From Beijerinckiaceae bacterium (lineage in GTDB: Bacteria; Pseudomonadota; Alphaproteobacteria; Rhizobiales; Beijerinckiaceae): 64,000 nucleotides of DNA. A program made the translations under genes and the position numbers. This document shows, in pieces, positions 42,241 to 50,903 of this stretch. The notes beneath the pieces are model-generated. The model searched no databases. It saw nothing but the letters and a program-made list of their open reading frames with translations, and was not told the DNA's origin. The DNA lies in the NCBI GenBank assembly GCA_947478405.1, contig CANJVX010000004.1:62001-126000 (forward strand), written 5' to 3'. The stretch's first letter is position 1. Each line of letters begins with the position of its first letter.

Positions 42241-44690
42241 TGCATCAAGGCGCGCAGCGCACCGCGAGCCGCGGCAAACTCGCCCTCCAGCGCACGAACA
42301 TGAGCCGAACCATCGCGCGCCAGCTCGTGCGCTTCAATGGCGCGCAGATCAAGACAGCGACGATAAACGGCTTGCGCACCAACATTGGCCGCACAAGAGC
42401 GCAACGCATGAGCATGATCGCGGAAGCCCACCAGGTCCTGCGCCTGTACAGCCTCGCTGAGCTTCTGTAAAACCTGAGCCGCATCACTGACAAATTGCGA
42501 CGCTATCTCGCTGATAAAATTTCTGCCGCCAAGTTTTTCAAGTTCCTGCAAGGCGCATTGATCGATTGGCTCTTGTGAGGTGCAATCGGCATCCTGCGAT
42601 GCGACAACTATCCAAGATGCGGGCACAGTCTTATCGGCCGCCGCATGTTGTGCCACCGATTCAAGCAAGAGGGCTGGATCAATCGGCTTGTTGAGACACG
42701 CTACCATGCCGGCCTCGCGGCATTTGCGGGCTGTCTCTTCCGTCGCATCAGCAGTCAGTGCGATGATGGGCACGCTCGCCTGCCCCACCAACGCAAAGGA
42801 ATAGAACTTCGTCGCATCGAGCCCGTTCATCACCGGCATGTTGAGATCCATCAAAACAAGGTCAAACTCCTGCTGAAGCAAGGCATCAACTGCACGATCA
42901 CCATTGTCGACCATGATCGCCTTATGCCCACCCTGTTTCAAAATCTCCCCTAACACCATTTGATTGGTGCGATTGTCTTCGGCCACCAAAATTCGCAAAT
43001 TTCGCGAGCCTTGCAGCAAGGCGGTGGGCGCTGTCCCATGCACCAGAGGCGGCATGAGACGCTCAACGTCCTGTAATCCACTTTGCTCGAACGGCTGAGC
43101 CAGCATCGCATCAAAATGACATCGCAACTCGTGGGGAACCTGCCGCTGATCATCACAGAAAAGCAGTCTCAGCCCCGTCCCACCTTTGTGAGATAAAGCC
43201 GCAAGCGAGACCTGCTCAGCGCGCAGTGCCTTATCTTCAATGGCAAGAATCACACTCTCATCCGCCTTGTTCTGCCAAGCAGCCAGAGCATCGGCAAAAA
43301 CGCTATAGTGCTGAACCACACGGTCGGACGCTTTCAATGCAGCGACTAGCAGCGGATCACGCGCGCAGAGAATATAGGCCACAGGCGCAGATGCCGCCGT
43401 CTCTTCGGCAACCACGCCAACCTGCATTTCAAACCAGAATGTCGAGCCACGCCCCGGCAGGCTATTGACGCCAATTTCCCCGCCATGCGCGACAACGAGC
43501 TGGCGTGCAATGGCAAGGCCAAGCCCTGTTCCCCCAAAACGATCAATGATCGTCTCATCGGCCTGCGTGAAGGATTCAAAAATACGGGCCTGTGCCTCCG
43601 GTGCGATGCCAATACCCGTATCGATGATTTCCATACGCAGTCGCATCGTCTCTTCGGTCTGCCCCATGACATGCGCATCAATCAGCACATAACCATGCGT
43701 GGTGAATTTGACGGCGTTGCCGACAAGATTGATGAGCACTTCTTCGAAATGGCGCATGCTACCCATGATCTGGCGCGGCAATTTCGGATCCAAATGAAGT
43801 GCGAGATGAATGCCTTTTGTTTGCGCCTGGACTTCCAGCATGTCGCGAATGTCGCGCAGCAATTCGTGCAAACCAAACACACCCATCTGTGGTTTGTTTC
43901 CGATTTCCATGCGCGAAAGGTCAAGCAGTGAATTGATCAGATTGAGAAGCGACCGACCAGATTTGCCAATCGTGCGTGCGATATCGGCTTGTTCACGCGC
44001 TAGCGGCGCGCAAGTGAGCATGTCGCTCAACCCGATGACGGCATTGAGCGGCGTGCGCAATTCATGACTGATCGAGGCCAAAAACAAGCTTTTTGCACGG
44101 CTGGCTTCTTCTGCCTGCCGCTTGGCTTCCGACAGACGCCGGATCAACATCGACACATAGACGGGAAGAATGACGAGCCCCGCGAGCAGGCCGCTGCTGA
44201 GCTCCCGATTTTCGTGCCAGAAAGGTGTCGTCACAACGACAGCCAAAAAGGCGAAGAACCCGACAATGGTTGCGATGAAAAGATATTTGACACCAAAACG
44301 AAAGCCATTGCCGAAAATCGCCCAGAGAAGAATAGGATAGGTAAAAGCCGTCAACTCATCGCCTGAGTGCATGAGATAGGCGACACAAAAAATATCAATT
44401 GGAATACCTAGCAACCGCCGGAAACGCGAGACGCCTGGAAATATCAACAGATGTACGAACAGAAATATGGTCGCGCCCGTAAAGGCGATAAAATAAATGG
44501 TGATCTGCTCCAGAAATAGACGATGCTCTTCACTACCGCCCAGATAGCCAATGAAAAGTGCCATAAAAGCCATCAGGCTGAGTGCCAAGCGGCTCAACGT
44601 GAGTTCATGTTCACTATCCGGCCGATGCGACAGGCGAGCAACTATCCAGCCAAATCCAAAAATCTTTGCGCCTTGCATGGCATGCAACAT
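42237..44690 (-). CDS. rpfC: RpfC-like hybrid sensor kinase (HK-REC-HPt)
   Basis: The 817-residue protein has a sensor of five to six membrane helices resembling RpfC (WAIFGNGFRFGVKYLF, TTPFWHENRELS), an H-box SHELRTPLNAVIGLSD near 200, N-box NLVGNAVKFTTHG, G1 DTGIGIAPEAQ, G2 GGTGLGLAIARQL, a receiver with VAEDNRTNQMVL and phosphoacceptor LMDLNMPVMNG, and a C-terminal HPt with HAHALRSCAANVGA. RpfC senses DSF and restrains RpfF. The ATG at 44690 lies 8 bases after the upstream stop. A TTG at 44741 would overlap that gene. Confidence 0.88.
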   Translation of the reverse strand: MLHAMQGAKIFGFGWIVARLSHRPDSEHELTLSRLALSLMAFMALFIGYLGGSEEHRLFLEQITIYFIAFTGATIFLFVHLLIFPGVSRFRRLLGIPIDIFCVAYLMHSGDELTAFTYPILLWAIFGNGFRFGVKYLFIATIVGFFAFLAVVVTTPFWHENRELSSGLLAGLVILPVYVSMLIRRLSEAKRQAEEASRAKSLFLASISHELRTPLNAVIGLSDMLTCAPLAREQADIARTIGKSGRSLLNLINSLLDLSRMEIGNKPQMGVFGLHELLRDIRDMLEVQAQTKGIHLALHLDPKLPRQIMGSMRHFEEVLINLVGNAVKFTTHGYVLIDAHVMGQTEETMRLRMEIIDTGIGIAPEAQARIFESFTQADETIIDRFGGTGLGLAIARQLVVAHGGEIGVNSLPGRGSTFWFEMQVGVVAEETAASAPVAYILCARDPLLVAALKASDRVVQHYSVFADALAAWQNKADESVILAIEDKALRAEQVSLAALSHKGGTGLRLLFCDDQRQVPHELRCHFDAMLAQPFEQSGLQDVERLMPPLVHGTAPTALLQGSRNLRILVAEDNRTNQMVLGEILKQGGHKAIMVDNGDRAVDALLQQEFDLVLMDLNMPVMNGLDATKFYSFALVGQASVPIIALTADATEETARKCREAGMVACLNKPIDPALLLESVAQHAAADKTVPASWIVVASQDADCTSQEPIDQCALQELEKLGGRNFISEIASQFVSDAAQVLQKLSEAVQAQDLVGFRDHAHALRSCAANVGAQAVYRRCLDLRAIEAHELARDGSAHVRALEGEFAAARGALRALMH

Positions 44691-44697
44691 CACGGCC

Positions 44698-46845
44698 TCA
44701 GGCGATTGCCGCGAGTGGCGGGTCGTTTGAAACGAGTGCAATAAAGTCGGGTGCTGGCATCGGACGACCGAAATAATAGCCTTGCACTTCGTCGCAACCC
44801 TCTTCGCGCAATCGCGCCAATTGCTCCGCCGTCTCTACACCTTCTGCGACAATATCAAGATTGAGGCTGTGGCCCAGCGTGATAATGGCGCGCACAATGG
44901 CAGCATCATTCGGGTCGTTGGTCAGATTGCGTACAAAACTCTGATCGATCTTGAGCCGATCTACAGGGAATTTTTTGACATAAGAAAGCGATGAATAACC
45001 AGTGCCGAAATCATCGATCGACACATGCACACCCATATCCAGTAATCTTTGAAGATCCGCTGCAACGGCGTCGAAATCGTTAACAACAATGCTTTCTGTC
45101 AATTCGAGATCAAGGCAAGATGCGGGCAGGCCTGTCGTATATAACGCATCCGCCACGAGCTCGGGCATGTGGCGCTTGCGAAATTGCACTGGCGAGAGAT
45201 TGACGCTCATGCGCAAGCCCGGCAGGCCGCGATCATGCCAGCTGCGCGCTTCGCGACAGGCCTCGCGCAAGACCCACTCATTCAGCGGAATGATCAGCCC
45301 GTTTTCTTCGCACCGCGAGAGGAAGACACCCGGCCCGACCACGCCATTGCCCGGCCGGTTCCAGCGCAACAAGGCTTCAGCGCCAACAATTGCACCGCTA
45401 CGCAGATCAACCTGCGGCTGGTAATAGAGCAGAAATTCATCGTTTTCGAGCGCACGACGCAATTCATTGTCGAGCAAGGCGTCGTTGCGCGCTCGTGCCT
45501 GCATATCTGCTGCATAAAAACAGAAGGCGTTGCCCTGCTCTGCTTTCGCGCGATACATGGCCAGGTCCGCATTTTTGAGAAGATCCTCGCCATCGAGCCC
45601 GTCATCCGGATGAATGGCAATGCCTATGCTCGCTGTTGTGCGCAGGCCGCTCCCCTCAAAGTCGGAGGTGCCAGCAATAATCTTGAGCGTACGCTGAGCA
45701 AATTCCGATGCATCATCGCTAGAGTTGATATGAGCCTGCAAAATCGCAAATTCGTCACCGCCCAGTCGTGCAAGCGTATCTTCCGCACGGATCGCTTGAC
45801 GTAATTGATCGCCGACATGGCGGATAAAACGATCACCGGCTGAATGGCCCAATAAATCATTCACCGCCTTAAACCCGTCGAGATCAAGCAAGTGCAAGGC
45901 AAAGGGTTGATCGCCACGCCGCGCGCGCGCAATGAGGCGCCGCACACGTTCATGCAAAAGAGTACGATTGGGTAGATCTGTCAGGGGATCATGATGCGCC
46001 AGATGGCGCAAATGTCCTTCCGTGCGTTTGCGTGTGGTAATGTCCTGCGCACTGGAGAGGACTCCGATCACATGTCCGGCATGATCTTTCAAGGGTGACT
46101 TGGTGGTCAGGAAAACACGCGGCTCGCCGGTGCGATCCAATATCTCGTCTTCAAAAGGTGGCAGCGGCTTGCCGGTTTCGAAAACCATGCGGTTCAACGC
46201 CAGCATGCGCTCGCCTGCTTCTTCACCAAAAAGGCTGGTTAGATTTTGACCAACCATCAGCTCAGCCGGCATGCCTGAAAAATCTGCCTTGTAAGTATTG
46301 GCGAAAATCAGGCAGCCATCAGACCCGGCAGCACAAATGGCCACTGGCAACGTGTCGATCACTTGCGCCAGACGCTCGCGGGAATCACGCAGAGCGCGCT
46401 CGCGCGATTGTTCACTGTGCTCAAGCTCGCGCTCCAGCAGAACAGCACGACTGGCCAGCATCATCTGTTGCTTGTGCAGCTTGAGCAGATTGCGTGCGCG
46501 AGTGACGAATTCATGATGGTCGACGGGCGAGTGCAGGAAATCGGTAGCTCCGGCCTCCAGCGCGCGCAAACGAAAGGTGCGCTCCTCATAAACGGTGATC
46601 ACAATCACCGGCACATCAACCGACGAGGGCATTTCACGGAAAAGACGGATGAATTCTGCGCCATCCATCTCCGGCATTTTATAATCAGTGATGACAAGGT
46701 CGGGCGAGTTCGAGCCCAGCCATTTAAGTGCTTCGCCCGGATCACCAAAGGTGCGAACCTCGACATCCTCTTCAATCGAGGCCGCGAGTCTGGCGAAAAT
46801 ATTCCGGTTCGAAACCCGGTCGTCCGGAATAACGATGAGAGACAT
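44698..46845 (-). CDS. REC-PAS-GGDEF-EAL response regulator (cyclic di-GMP turnover)
   Basis: The 715-residue protein has a receiver (DDRVSNRNIF, phosphoacceptor in LVITDYKMPEMDG), a coiled linker, a PAS domain (about 150-270), an intact GGDEF (RLGGDEFAIL) and an intact EAL domain (GAEALLRWNRP, LTESIVVND, IDDFGTGYSSLSYVKKFP, EGVETAEQ). It can probably both make and degrade cyclic di-GMP. It lies 7 bases upstream of the rpfC-like gene on the same strand, where Xanthomonas has RpfG, which is REC-HD-GYP. It is therefore the likely output of this DSF system. Start at 46845 or 46884. Confidence 0.88.
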   Translation of the reverse strand: MSLIVIPDDRVSNRNIFARLAASIEEDVEVRTFGDPGEALKWLGSNSPDLVITDYKMPEMDGAEFIRLFREMPSSVDVPVIVITVYEERTFRLRALEAGATDFLHSPVDHHEFVTRARNLLKLHKQQMMLASRAVLLERELEHSEQSRERALRDSRERLAQVIDTLPVAICAAGSDGCLIFANTYKADFSGMPAELMVGQNLTSLFGEEAGERMLALNRMVFETGKPLPPFEDEILDRTGEPRVFLTTKSPLKDHAGHVIGVLSSAQDITTRKRTEGHLRHLAHHDPLTDLPNRTLLHERVRRLIARARRGDQPFALHLLDLDGFKAVNDLLGHSAGDRFIRHVGDQLRQAIRAEDTLARLGGDEFAILQAHINSSDDASEFAQRTLKIIAGTSDFEGSGLRTTASIGIAIHPDDGLDGEDLLKNADLAMYRAKAEQGNAFCFYAADMQARARNDALLDNELRRALENDEFLLYYQPQVDLRSGAIVGAEALLRWNRPGNGVVGPGVFLSRCEENGLIIPLNEWVLREACREARSWHDRGLPGLRMSVNLSPVQFRKRHMPELVADALYTTGLPASCLDLELTESIVVNDFDAVAADLQRLLDMGVHVSIDDFGTGYSSLSYVKKFPVDRLKIDQSFVRNLTNDPNDAAIVRAIITLGHSLNLDIVAEGVETAEQLARLREEGCDEVQGYYFGRPMPAPDFIALVSNDPPLAAIA

Positions 46846-47363
46846 GATGCATCCGGTAGATAACGCAAAGGTGCCGCAATGCATGGCCCGATGAGGCCGG
46901 CAACATTTCGGTCACCCCGATCATCATGTATTTGTCTTAATCAAATGCATATTCTTCATTTCTTGATACAATATGCTTCATAAATCGTAATCGTCTGTCT
47001 TCTCTCGTCAATTGCCCGAGTTTCGACGCAAAGGCAGCTTTCCGGTACCAGCCCCCTTGCACCGTTCCAAATTGTGCGCGGGAGCCGGCTACCCTTGAGA
47101 TTGTCCGATCTCGTCCCCGGATGCCTGCCGGTCTCACAGGCGCAAGAGGCTCGGGTTTGTGACGGTCACGGCCATGCTGTGTGGCGGCTTGCGACCATCA
47201 GCCGATTGGTTGGGTGCAGGCGCTTGGGCTTTACTCGCGGATCGAAGGCGATTACCTCGGGCACTTAAACGCGATTGCGGAAAGCAGGATGTCCTGCGCT
47301 TCGTCGATGATTGCACGCAAGCCATGGCCTCAGATCGCGCAAGCCAGCATGGCCGGAATGGAG
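46846..47363. other. Intergenic region upstream of the response regulator
   Basis: About 500 bases without a convincing gene. It contains the promoter of the REC-PAS-GGDEF-EAL gene and an AT-rich stretch at 46920-46985. Open frames across it lack family features. Confidence 0.45.
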
Positions 47364-47606
47364 ATGGAAGTGGCGAAAAAATCGGCCAAGGCCCCAGGCA
47401 AGGGTGAGTTCGTCCTATTCGATGTGTTCTACGAAGATGGGACACGCCGTTCCAATCGTCGCGTGCCGGCTGAAATGCTGGGCGGGCTTGATGGCGACAA
47501 GCCCGCGCGCAATGTCATTGAACAGCAAGACCGCGAGATCGCGGAAAAGTCTGGTCAGCCGCCGCTGCGAATCAAAAGCGTGCTACGCTCGGACGGCAAG
47601 AAGTGA
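47364..47606 (+). CDS. Small conserved-looking protein of unknown function
   Basis: The protein of about 80 residues starts with a Lys/Ala-rich stretch followed by GEFVLFDVFYEDGTRRSNRRV, GGLDGDKPARNVIEQQDREI and GQPPLRIKSVLR. It has no signal or membrane segment. The start is chosen among close ATGs (47349, 47358, 47364) for the GGAATGGAG before the last. It converges with an acidic protein gene 10 bases away. The function is unknown; the compact, charged sequence looks like a genuine small protein. Confidence 0.6.
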   Translation: MEVAKKSAKAPGKGEFVLFDVFYEDGTRRSNRRVPAEMLGGLDGDKPARNVIEQQDREIAEKSGQPPLRIKSVLRSDGKK

Positions 47607-47616
47607 AATGTGCGCC

Positions 47617-47919
47617 TTAGGCGTCCGTTTCATCATCTTCAAAATCTTCATCAATATCGACGAGAAACACGACTGATGGCTCATTTTCGTCGTCTGTTTC
47701 GCCCTCGTCGAGATCTTCAGCCTCGTCGAACCCCTCCTCCTCTTCAGGGGTAGCCTGACGCAGTAGGATCTCGCTCGTACCATCCCAGATGGGCTTGCCA
47801 TCGCAATGAATCACCGTGAGGTCTTCGCGAAACTCCTCACTATCAATTAAATCGCGCGCCTGATCTTCGTCTGCATTGGTGACGGCAATAGCGCGTCCGG
47901 CGATCTCTACAGTGAACAT
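47617..47919 (-). CDS. Small acidic protein of unknown function
   Basis: The first 55 residues of this 100-residue protein look folded (MFTVEIAGRAIAVTNADEDQ, IHCDGKPIWDG). The rest is very acidic (EEEEGFDEAEDLDEGETDDE), with 20 or more Asp/Glu. Such tails occur in partners of basic proteins or in nucleic-acid mimics. No family was recognised. It converges with the small protein gene at 47364. Confidence 0.6.
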   Translation of the reverse strand: MFTVEIAGRAIAVTNADEDQARDLIDSEEFREDLTVIHCDGKPIWDGTSEILLRQATPEEEEGFDEAEDLDEGETDDENEPSVVFLVDIDEDFEDDETDA

Positions 47920-48109
47920 GGCTTACCCCTCTGGCTGAACTCGAGAAAAAATCGCGTAGCTGCACTTGGGTACAAGATTGCCCCATTGCTGACGATCTCG
48001 CAAAAGTTAATGAAAAGTTAATGACGAAAACTCACGCATTCTGCCTGAAAAAATCCACTTGCGGGTTCCACTGATTCGCCAGCAGACTACGCGTGTGATT
48101 CAACAATCG

Positions 48110-48124
48110 AAAGGAGGTGATCCA
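48110..48124 (+). promoter_or_regulatory. Extreme Shine-Dalgarno sequence
   Basis: AAAGGAGGTGATCCA is complementary to the whole 3' end of 16S rRNA, far longer than an ordinary ribosome site. It ends directly before a GTG, with 7 bases from GGAGG to the start. Confidence 0.7.
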
Positions 48125-48193
48125 GTGTCTCATTGTCATGCGCCGGAGCTTTGTAACTGGATAGTTGCCTCCGCTGAGGTAGGCGTCCAATAA
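48125..48193 (+). CDS. Putative 22-residue peptide of a mini-gene
   Basis: A GTG after the perfect Shine-Dalgarno opens a 22-codon frame beginning MSHCHAPELCNWIV and ending in TAA. It contains two Cys and two His in its first ten residues. A strong terminator follows 26 bases later. The whole unit of about 140 bases stands alone in a 450-base gap. It may be a real micro-protein, a leader peptide, or a ribosome-binding RNA. I know of no family. Confidence 0.45.
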   Translation: MSHCHAPELCNWIVASAEVGVQ

Positions 48194-48219
48194 GCGCAAC
48201 CGCTGCGGTAAAGACAATG

Positions 48220-48254
48220 GAGGGGCTGCCGCAAGGCAGCCCCTCTTTGTTTTT
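48220..48254 (+). terminator. Strong terminator after the mini-gene
   Basis: GAGGGGCTGCC, loop GCAA, GGCAGCCCCTC, then TTTGTTTTT. The stem is 11 bp and perfect with a stable tetraloop. Confidence 0.9.
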
Positions 48255-48371
48255 CTCTTTTGCCGCTACAATCTGGAAGAACAATTTTGTAACGTCACCA
48301 CGCGCAATCAAACCCACCATCAACGTACTGAGGCTTGACCTGGGGGCTGGCCCTTGGCGGGTAGACATTGC

Positions 48372-49253
48372 ATGATCAATGCAGAAACTTCGGCTCCAAG
48401 GACAAGACCTATGGATTTCGACCCAGCATCGCTCTTCCCCTATCTGCCTATTGTTGATCGCAAGGCCACCGTATGGCCCAACAAGGCGCGCATCGCCGTT
48501 TGGGTTGTGCCCAATATCGAACATTTCCATTTGGAGCTTGGCGCCAACGCGCCCGATGTGCGCAATTATTCGCGTCGCGACTACGGCAATCGCGTCGGCG
48601 TGTGGCGCATGATGGAATGTCTAGAGAAACATAGGTTTCCCGGCACTGTGGCGCTAAATGGAGAAGTTGCGCAGCATTATCCGCGCATCATGGAAGAATG
48701 CACGAAACTGAAATGGGAGTTCATGGGCCACGGCCTAACGAATTCCACACCATTGTCGGGCATGTCCAACGAGACTGAACGGGCAACCATCGCGGCCACG
48801 CGCAGCGCGATCGAGGCGCACGGACAAAAAATGCGTGGTTGGCTCGGACCCGGATTGACCGAAACCTGGAACACACTTGGCCTGCTGAAAGAGCATGGCG
48901 TGGAATATGTTGCCGACTGGGTCAGCGATGATCTGCCCTTCCGCATGAATAATGGGCTCTACACAATTCCCTATTCGCTCGAGCTCAATGATATGCCGCT
49001 GTTCAACATGCCGTCCATCTCGACGCATGATTTCGAGACGCGCATCTGCGAGACGTTTGATGTGCTTTATGAGGAGGGAGCGCGTCTACCACGCGTCATG
49101 TGCATTGCCCTGCACCCTTTTCTCAGTGGTGTGCCCCACCGCATCCGCGCCCTTGGGCGGGCGCTGGCCCATATCGCTGGCCATGACGAGGCCTGGCTCG
49201 CAACCGGTTCGGAGATAATAGATGCCTATCAGGCATCGCCCGGCGCGCAATAA
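48372..49253 (+). CDS. Polysaccharide deacetylase family protein (PuuE-like)
   Basis: The 293-residue NodB-fold hydrolase resembles PuuE allantoinase/peptidoglycan deacetylase homologues: RIAVWVVPNIEHFHLE, FPGTVALNGEVAQHYP, KWEFMGHGLTNS, RGWLGPGLTETWNT and ALHPFLSGVPHR. Members remove acetyl groups from sugars or open cyclic amides. No other purine-degradation gene is present, so the substrate is open. The ATG at 48372 is used; a second ATG lies at 48411. The epimerase gene follows 60 bases downstream. Confidence 0.82.
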   Translation: MINAETSAPRTRPMDFDPASLFPYLPIVDRKATVWPNKARIAVWVVPNIEHFHLELGANAPDVRNYSRRDYGNRVGVWRMMECLEKHRFPGTVALNGEVAQHYPRIMEECTKLKWEFMGHGLTNSTPLSGMSNETERATIAATRSAIEAHGQKMRGWLGPGLTETWNTLGLLKEHGVEYVADWVSDDLPFRMNNGLYTIPYSLELNDMPLFNMPSISTHDFETRICETFDVLYEEGARLPRVMCIALHPFLSGVPHRIRALGRALAHIAGHDEAWLATGSEIIDAYQASPGAQ

Positions 49254-49312
49254 GAGCAGCTCTTGCACTCATCCCGCTTTTACGGGCATAGCTTGAGGCG
49301 AAGAGGGGTCTT

Positions 49313-50299
49313 ATGCGTGTTCTCGTCACCGGCTCGGCCGGTTTCATCGGATTTCATCTTTGCCGCCGGCTGATTGCGCTTGGCCATGAGGTCGTGGGCC
49401 TTGATGGCATGACGCCGTATTACGACCCTGCGCTGAAACGAGCGCGGCACGCCGAACTTCTGACATCCCGTCACTTTCAGGCGCATGAGATCATGCTGGA
49501 AGACGAGGGAGCGCTCTCGCGGTTGATCGGCGACACGCGCGCCGACGCTGTCATTCATCTCGCGGCACAAGCGGGTGTACGCTATTCGATAGAATCGCCG
49601 CGCTCCTATGTTGATTCCAATATCATTGGCACATTCAACCTGCTGGAAGCCTTGCGCATCAGTCCTACAGGTCATTTCCTGATGGCCTCGACCAGTTCGG
49701 TCTATGGCGCCAATGCGATGCCTTTCGCTGAAAAAGATCATACGGACCATCCGCTGTCTTTCTACGCCGCGACCAAACGCGCCACCGAGGCCATGGCCCA
49801 TTCCTATGCGCATTTATGGACGCAGCCGACGAGTGTTTTGCGCTTCTTCACGGTCTATGGTCCGTGGGGGCGCCCCGACATGGCGCTGTTCAAATTCACC
49901 CGCGCCATTCTCGAGGGTCATCCGATCGATATTTACAATAATGGCCAGATGCAGCGGGATTTCACCTATATTGATGATTGCATCGAAGGCATCATCCGTC
50001 TTCTGCCGCTCCCCCCGCAGGCCAGCACCGAGACGAACGGATCACCCGCAGCACCTTGGCGTGTGATCAATGTTGCGGGCGGGCGCAGTGTTGAACTCAA
50101 CGCCTATATCAAGGCCATTGAAGTAGCGACAGGGCGCACGGCCATTCGTAATCATCTGCCGATGCAACCGGGTGAAACCCAAGCCACATTGGCCGCCACG
50201 GATGAACTTGAAAAGCTTACGGGATTTTTGCCACGCACGAGTTTGGAAGATGGCGTGCGCGCCTTCGTCGATTGGTATCGGAGTTTCTACAAGCTCTGA
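49313..50299 (+). CDS. NAD-dependent sugar epimerase (UDP-glucuronate 4-epimerase type)
   Basis: The 328-residue short-chain dehydrogenase has the nucleotide motif VTGSAGFIGFHLCRRL, VIHLAAQAGVRYS, the catalytic SSVYG and YAATKRATEAM (YxxxK), and RFFTVYGPWGRPDMAL, typical of UDP-glucuronate 4-epimerases that make UDP-galacturonate for envelope polysaccharides. It is 60 bases after the deacetylase on the same strand; both act on sugars and may be co-transcribed. Confidence 0.9.
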   Translation: MRVLVTGSAGFIGFHLCRRLIALGHEVVGLDGMTPYYDPALKRARHAELLTSRHFQAHEIMLEDEGALSRLIGDTRADAVIHLAAQAGVRYSIESPRSYVDSNIIGTFNLLEALRISPTGHFLMASTSSVYGANAMPFAEKDHTDHPLSFYAATKRATEAMAHSYAHLWTQPTSVLRFFTVYGPWGRPDMALFKFTRAILEGHPIDIYNNGQMQRDFTYIDDCIEGIIRLLPLPPQASTETNGSPAAPWRVINVAGGRSVELNAYIKAIEVATGRTAIRNHLPMQPGETQATLAATDELEKLTGFLPRTSLEDGVRAFVDWYRSFYKL

Positions 50300-50300
50300 C

Positions 50301-50328
50301 AAAAATGGCGCACCCGGAGATGCGCCAT
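50301..50328 (-). terminator. Terminator between the epimerase and the small gene at 50351
   Basis: ATGGCGCA, 8-base loop, TGCGCCAT, followed on the minus strand by TTTTTG. It can serve the minus-strand gene and, less well, the epimerase. Confidence 0.75.
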
Positions 50329-50350
50329 AGAAGCTTTTCAGCTGAGTGTT

Positions 50351-50641
50351 TCAGCCACGTAGCGTCCGCGTTTCTCGATGACGGGTAAATTCCGGCCACC
50401 ATTGATCGAGCACAGCGGGGTCTTCATCCGGGCGCCGCTCTGCCACGCGGTCAATGAAGGCGGAAAGTTCCGCCAATCGATCGATCTCGCGATTGAGCAA
50501 TTCAATGGCGGCATTGGTCCCCAGCTCCATGTCTTCACAGACTTGGGCGCGGGCCAGATCGGCCATGGCATAGTTCAGGTCGATCAGGGCCACACCAAAG
50601 TGCCGACGCGCCGATTCAAAATTATCGTCAAAAGCCTTCAT
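50351..50641 (-). CDS. Small helical protein of unknown function
   Basis: The 96-residue, probably all-helical protein opens MKAFDDNFESARRHFGVALI and contains LLNREIDRLAELSAFIDRVAERR. It has no signal, membrane segment or known motif. A hairpin terminator lies just downstream. It is a stand-alone gene whose start is supported by AAGAGGCTCAAGAG upstream. Function unknown. Confidence 0.55.
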   Translation of the reverse strand: MKAFDDNFESARRHFGVALIDLNYAMADLARAQVCEDMELGTNAAIELLNREIDRLAELSAFIDRVAERRPDEDPAVLDQWWPEFTRHRETRTLRG

Positions 50642-50903
50642 CTCTTGAGCCTCTTTCCATCAAAAGAAGCCGCTGGGTGAAAATGGTACTCAACCCTGCC
50701 CCCCGGCATGAGCGGAAATATAATCCAAGAAATGCAAACGTGCTGTTTACAGATAAGAAAATTGCAAAAAAAGTTACAAAATTACTGTAGCTTAGCTATT
50801 CACTAGTACCGGCTTTGACATTCCCTAGCGGAATTTTGGCTGTCTTTTATTATTTTCTGAGCATCATTACCCGTTTAGGGGGGGCTTCGTCGCGCGAAGC
50901 GAA
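50642..50903. other. AT-rich gap between the small gene and the MFS exporter
   Basis: About 260 bases, unusually rich in A and T between 50720 and 50870 compared with the rest of the window. No gene, repeat or clear regulatory site was recognised. Confidence 0.4.

Noticed and set aside
48105-48130. Fragment of a 16S rRNA gene on the minus strand
   Set aside because: Only about 15 bases match the 16S 3' end; sequence on both sides is unrelated, so it is a Shine-Dalgarno-like element and not an rRNA remnant.
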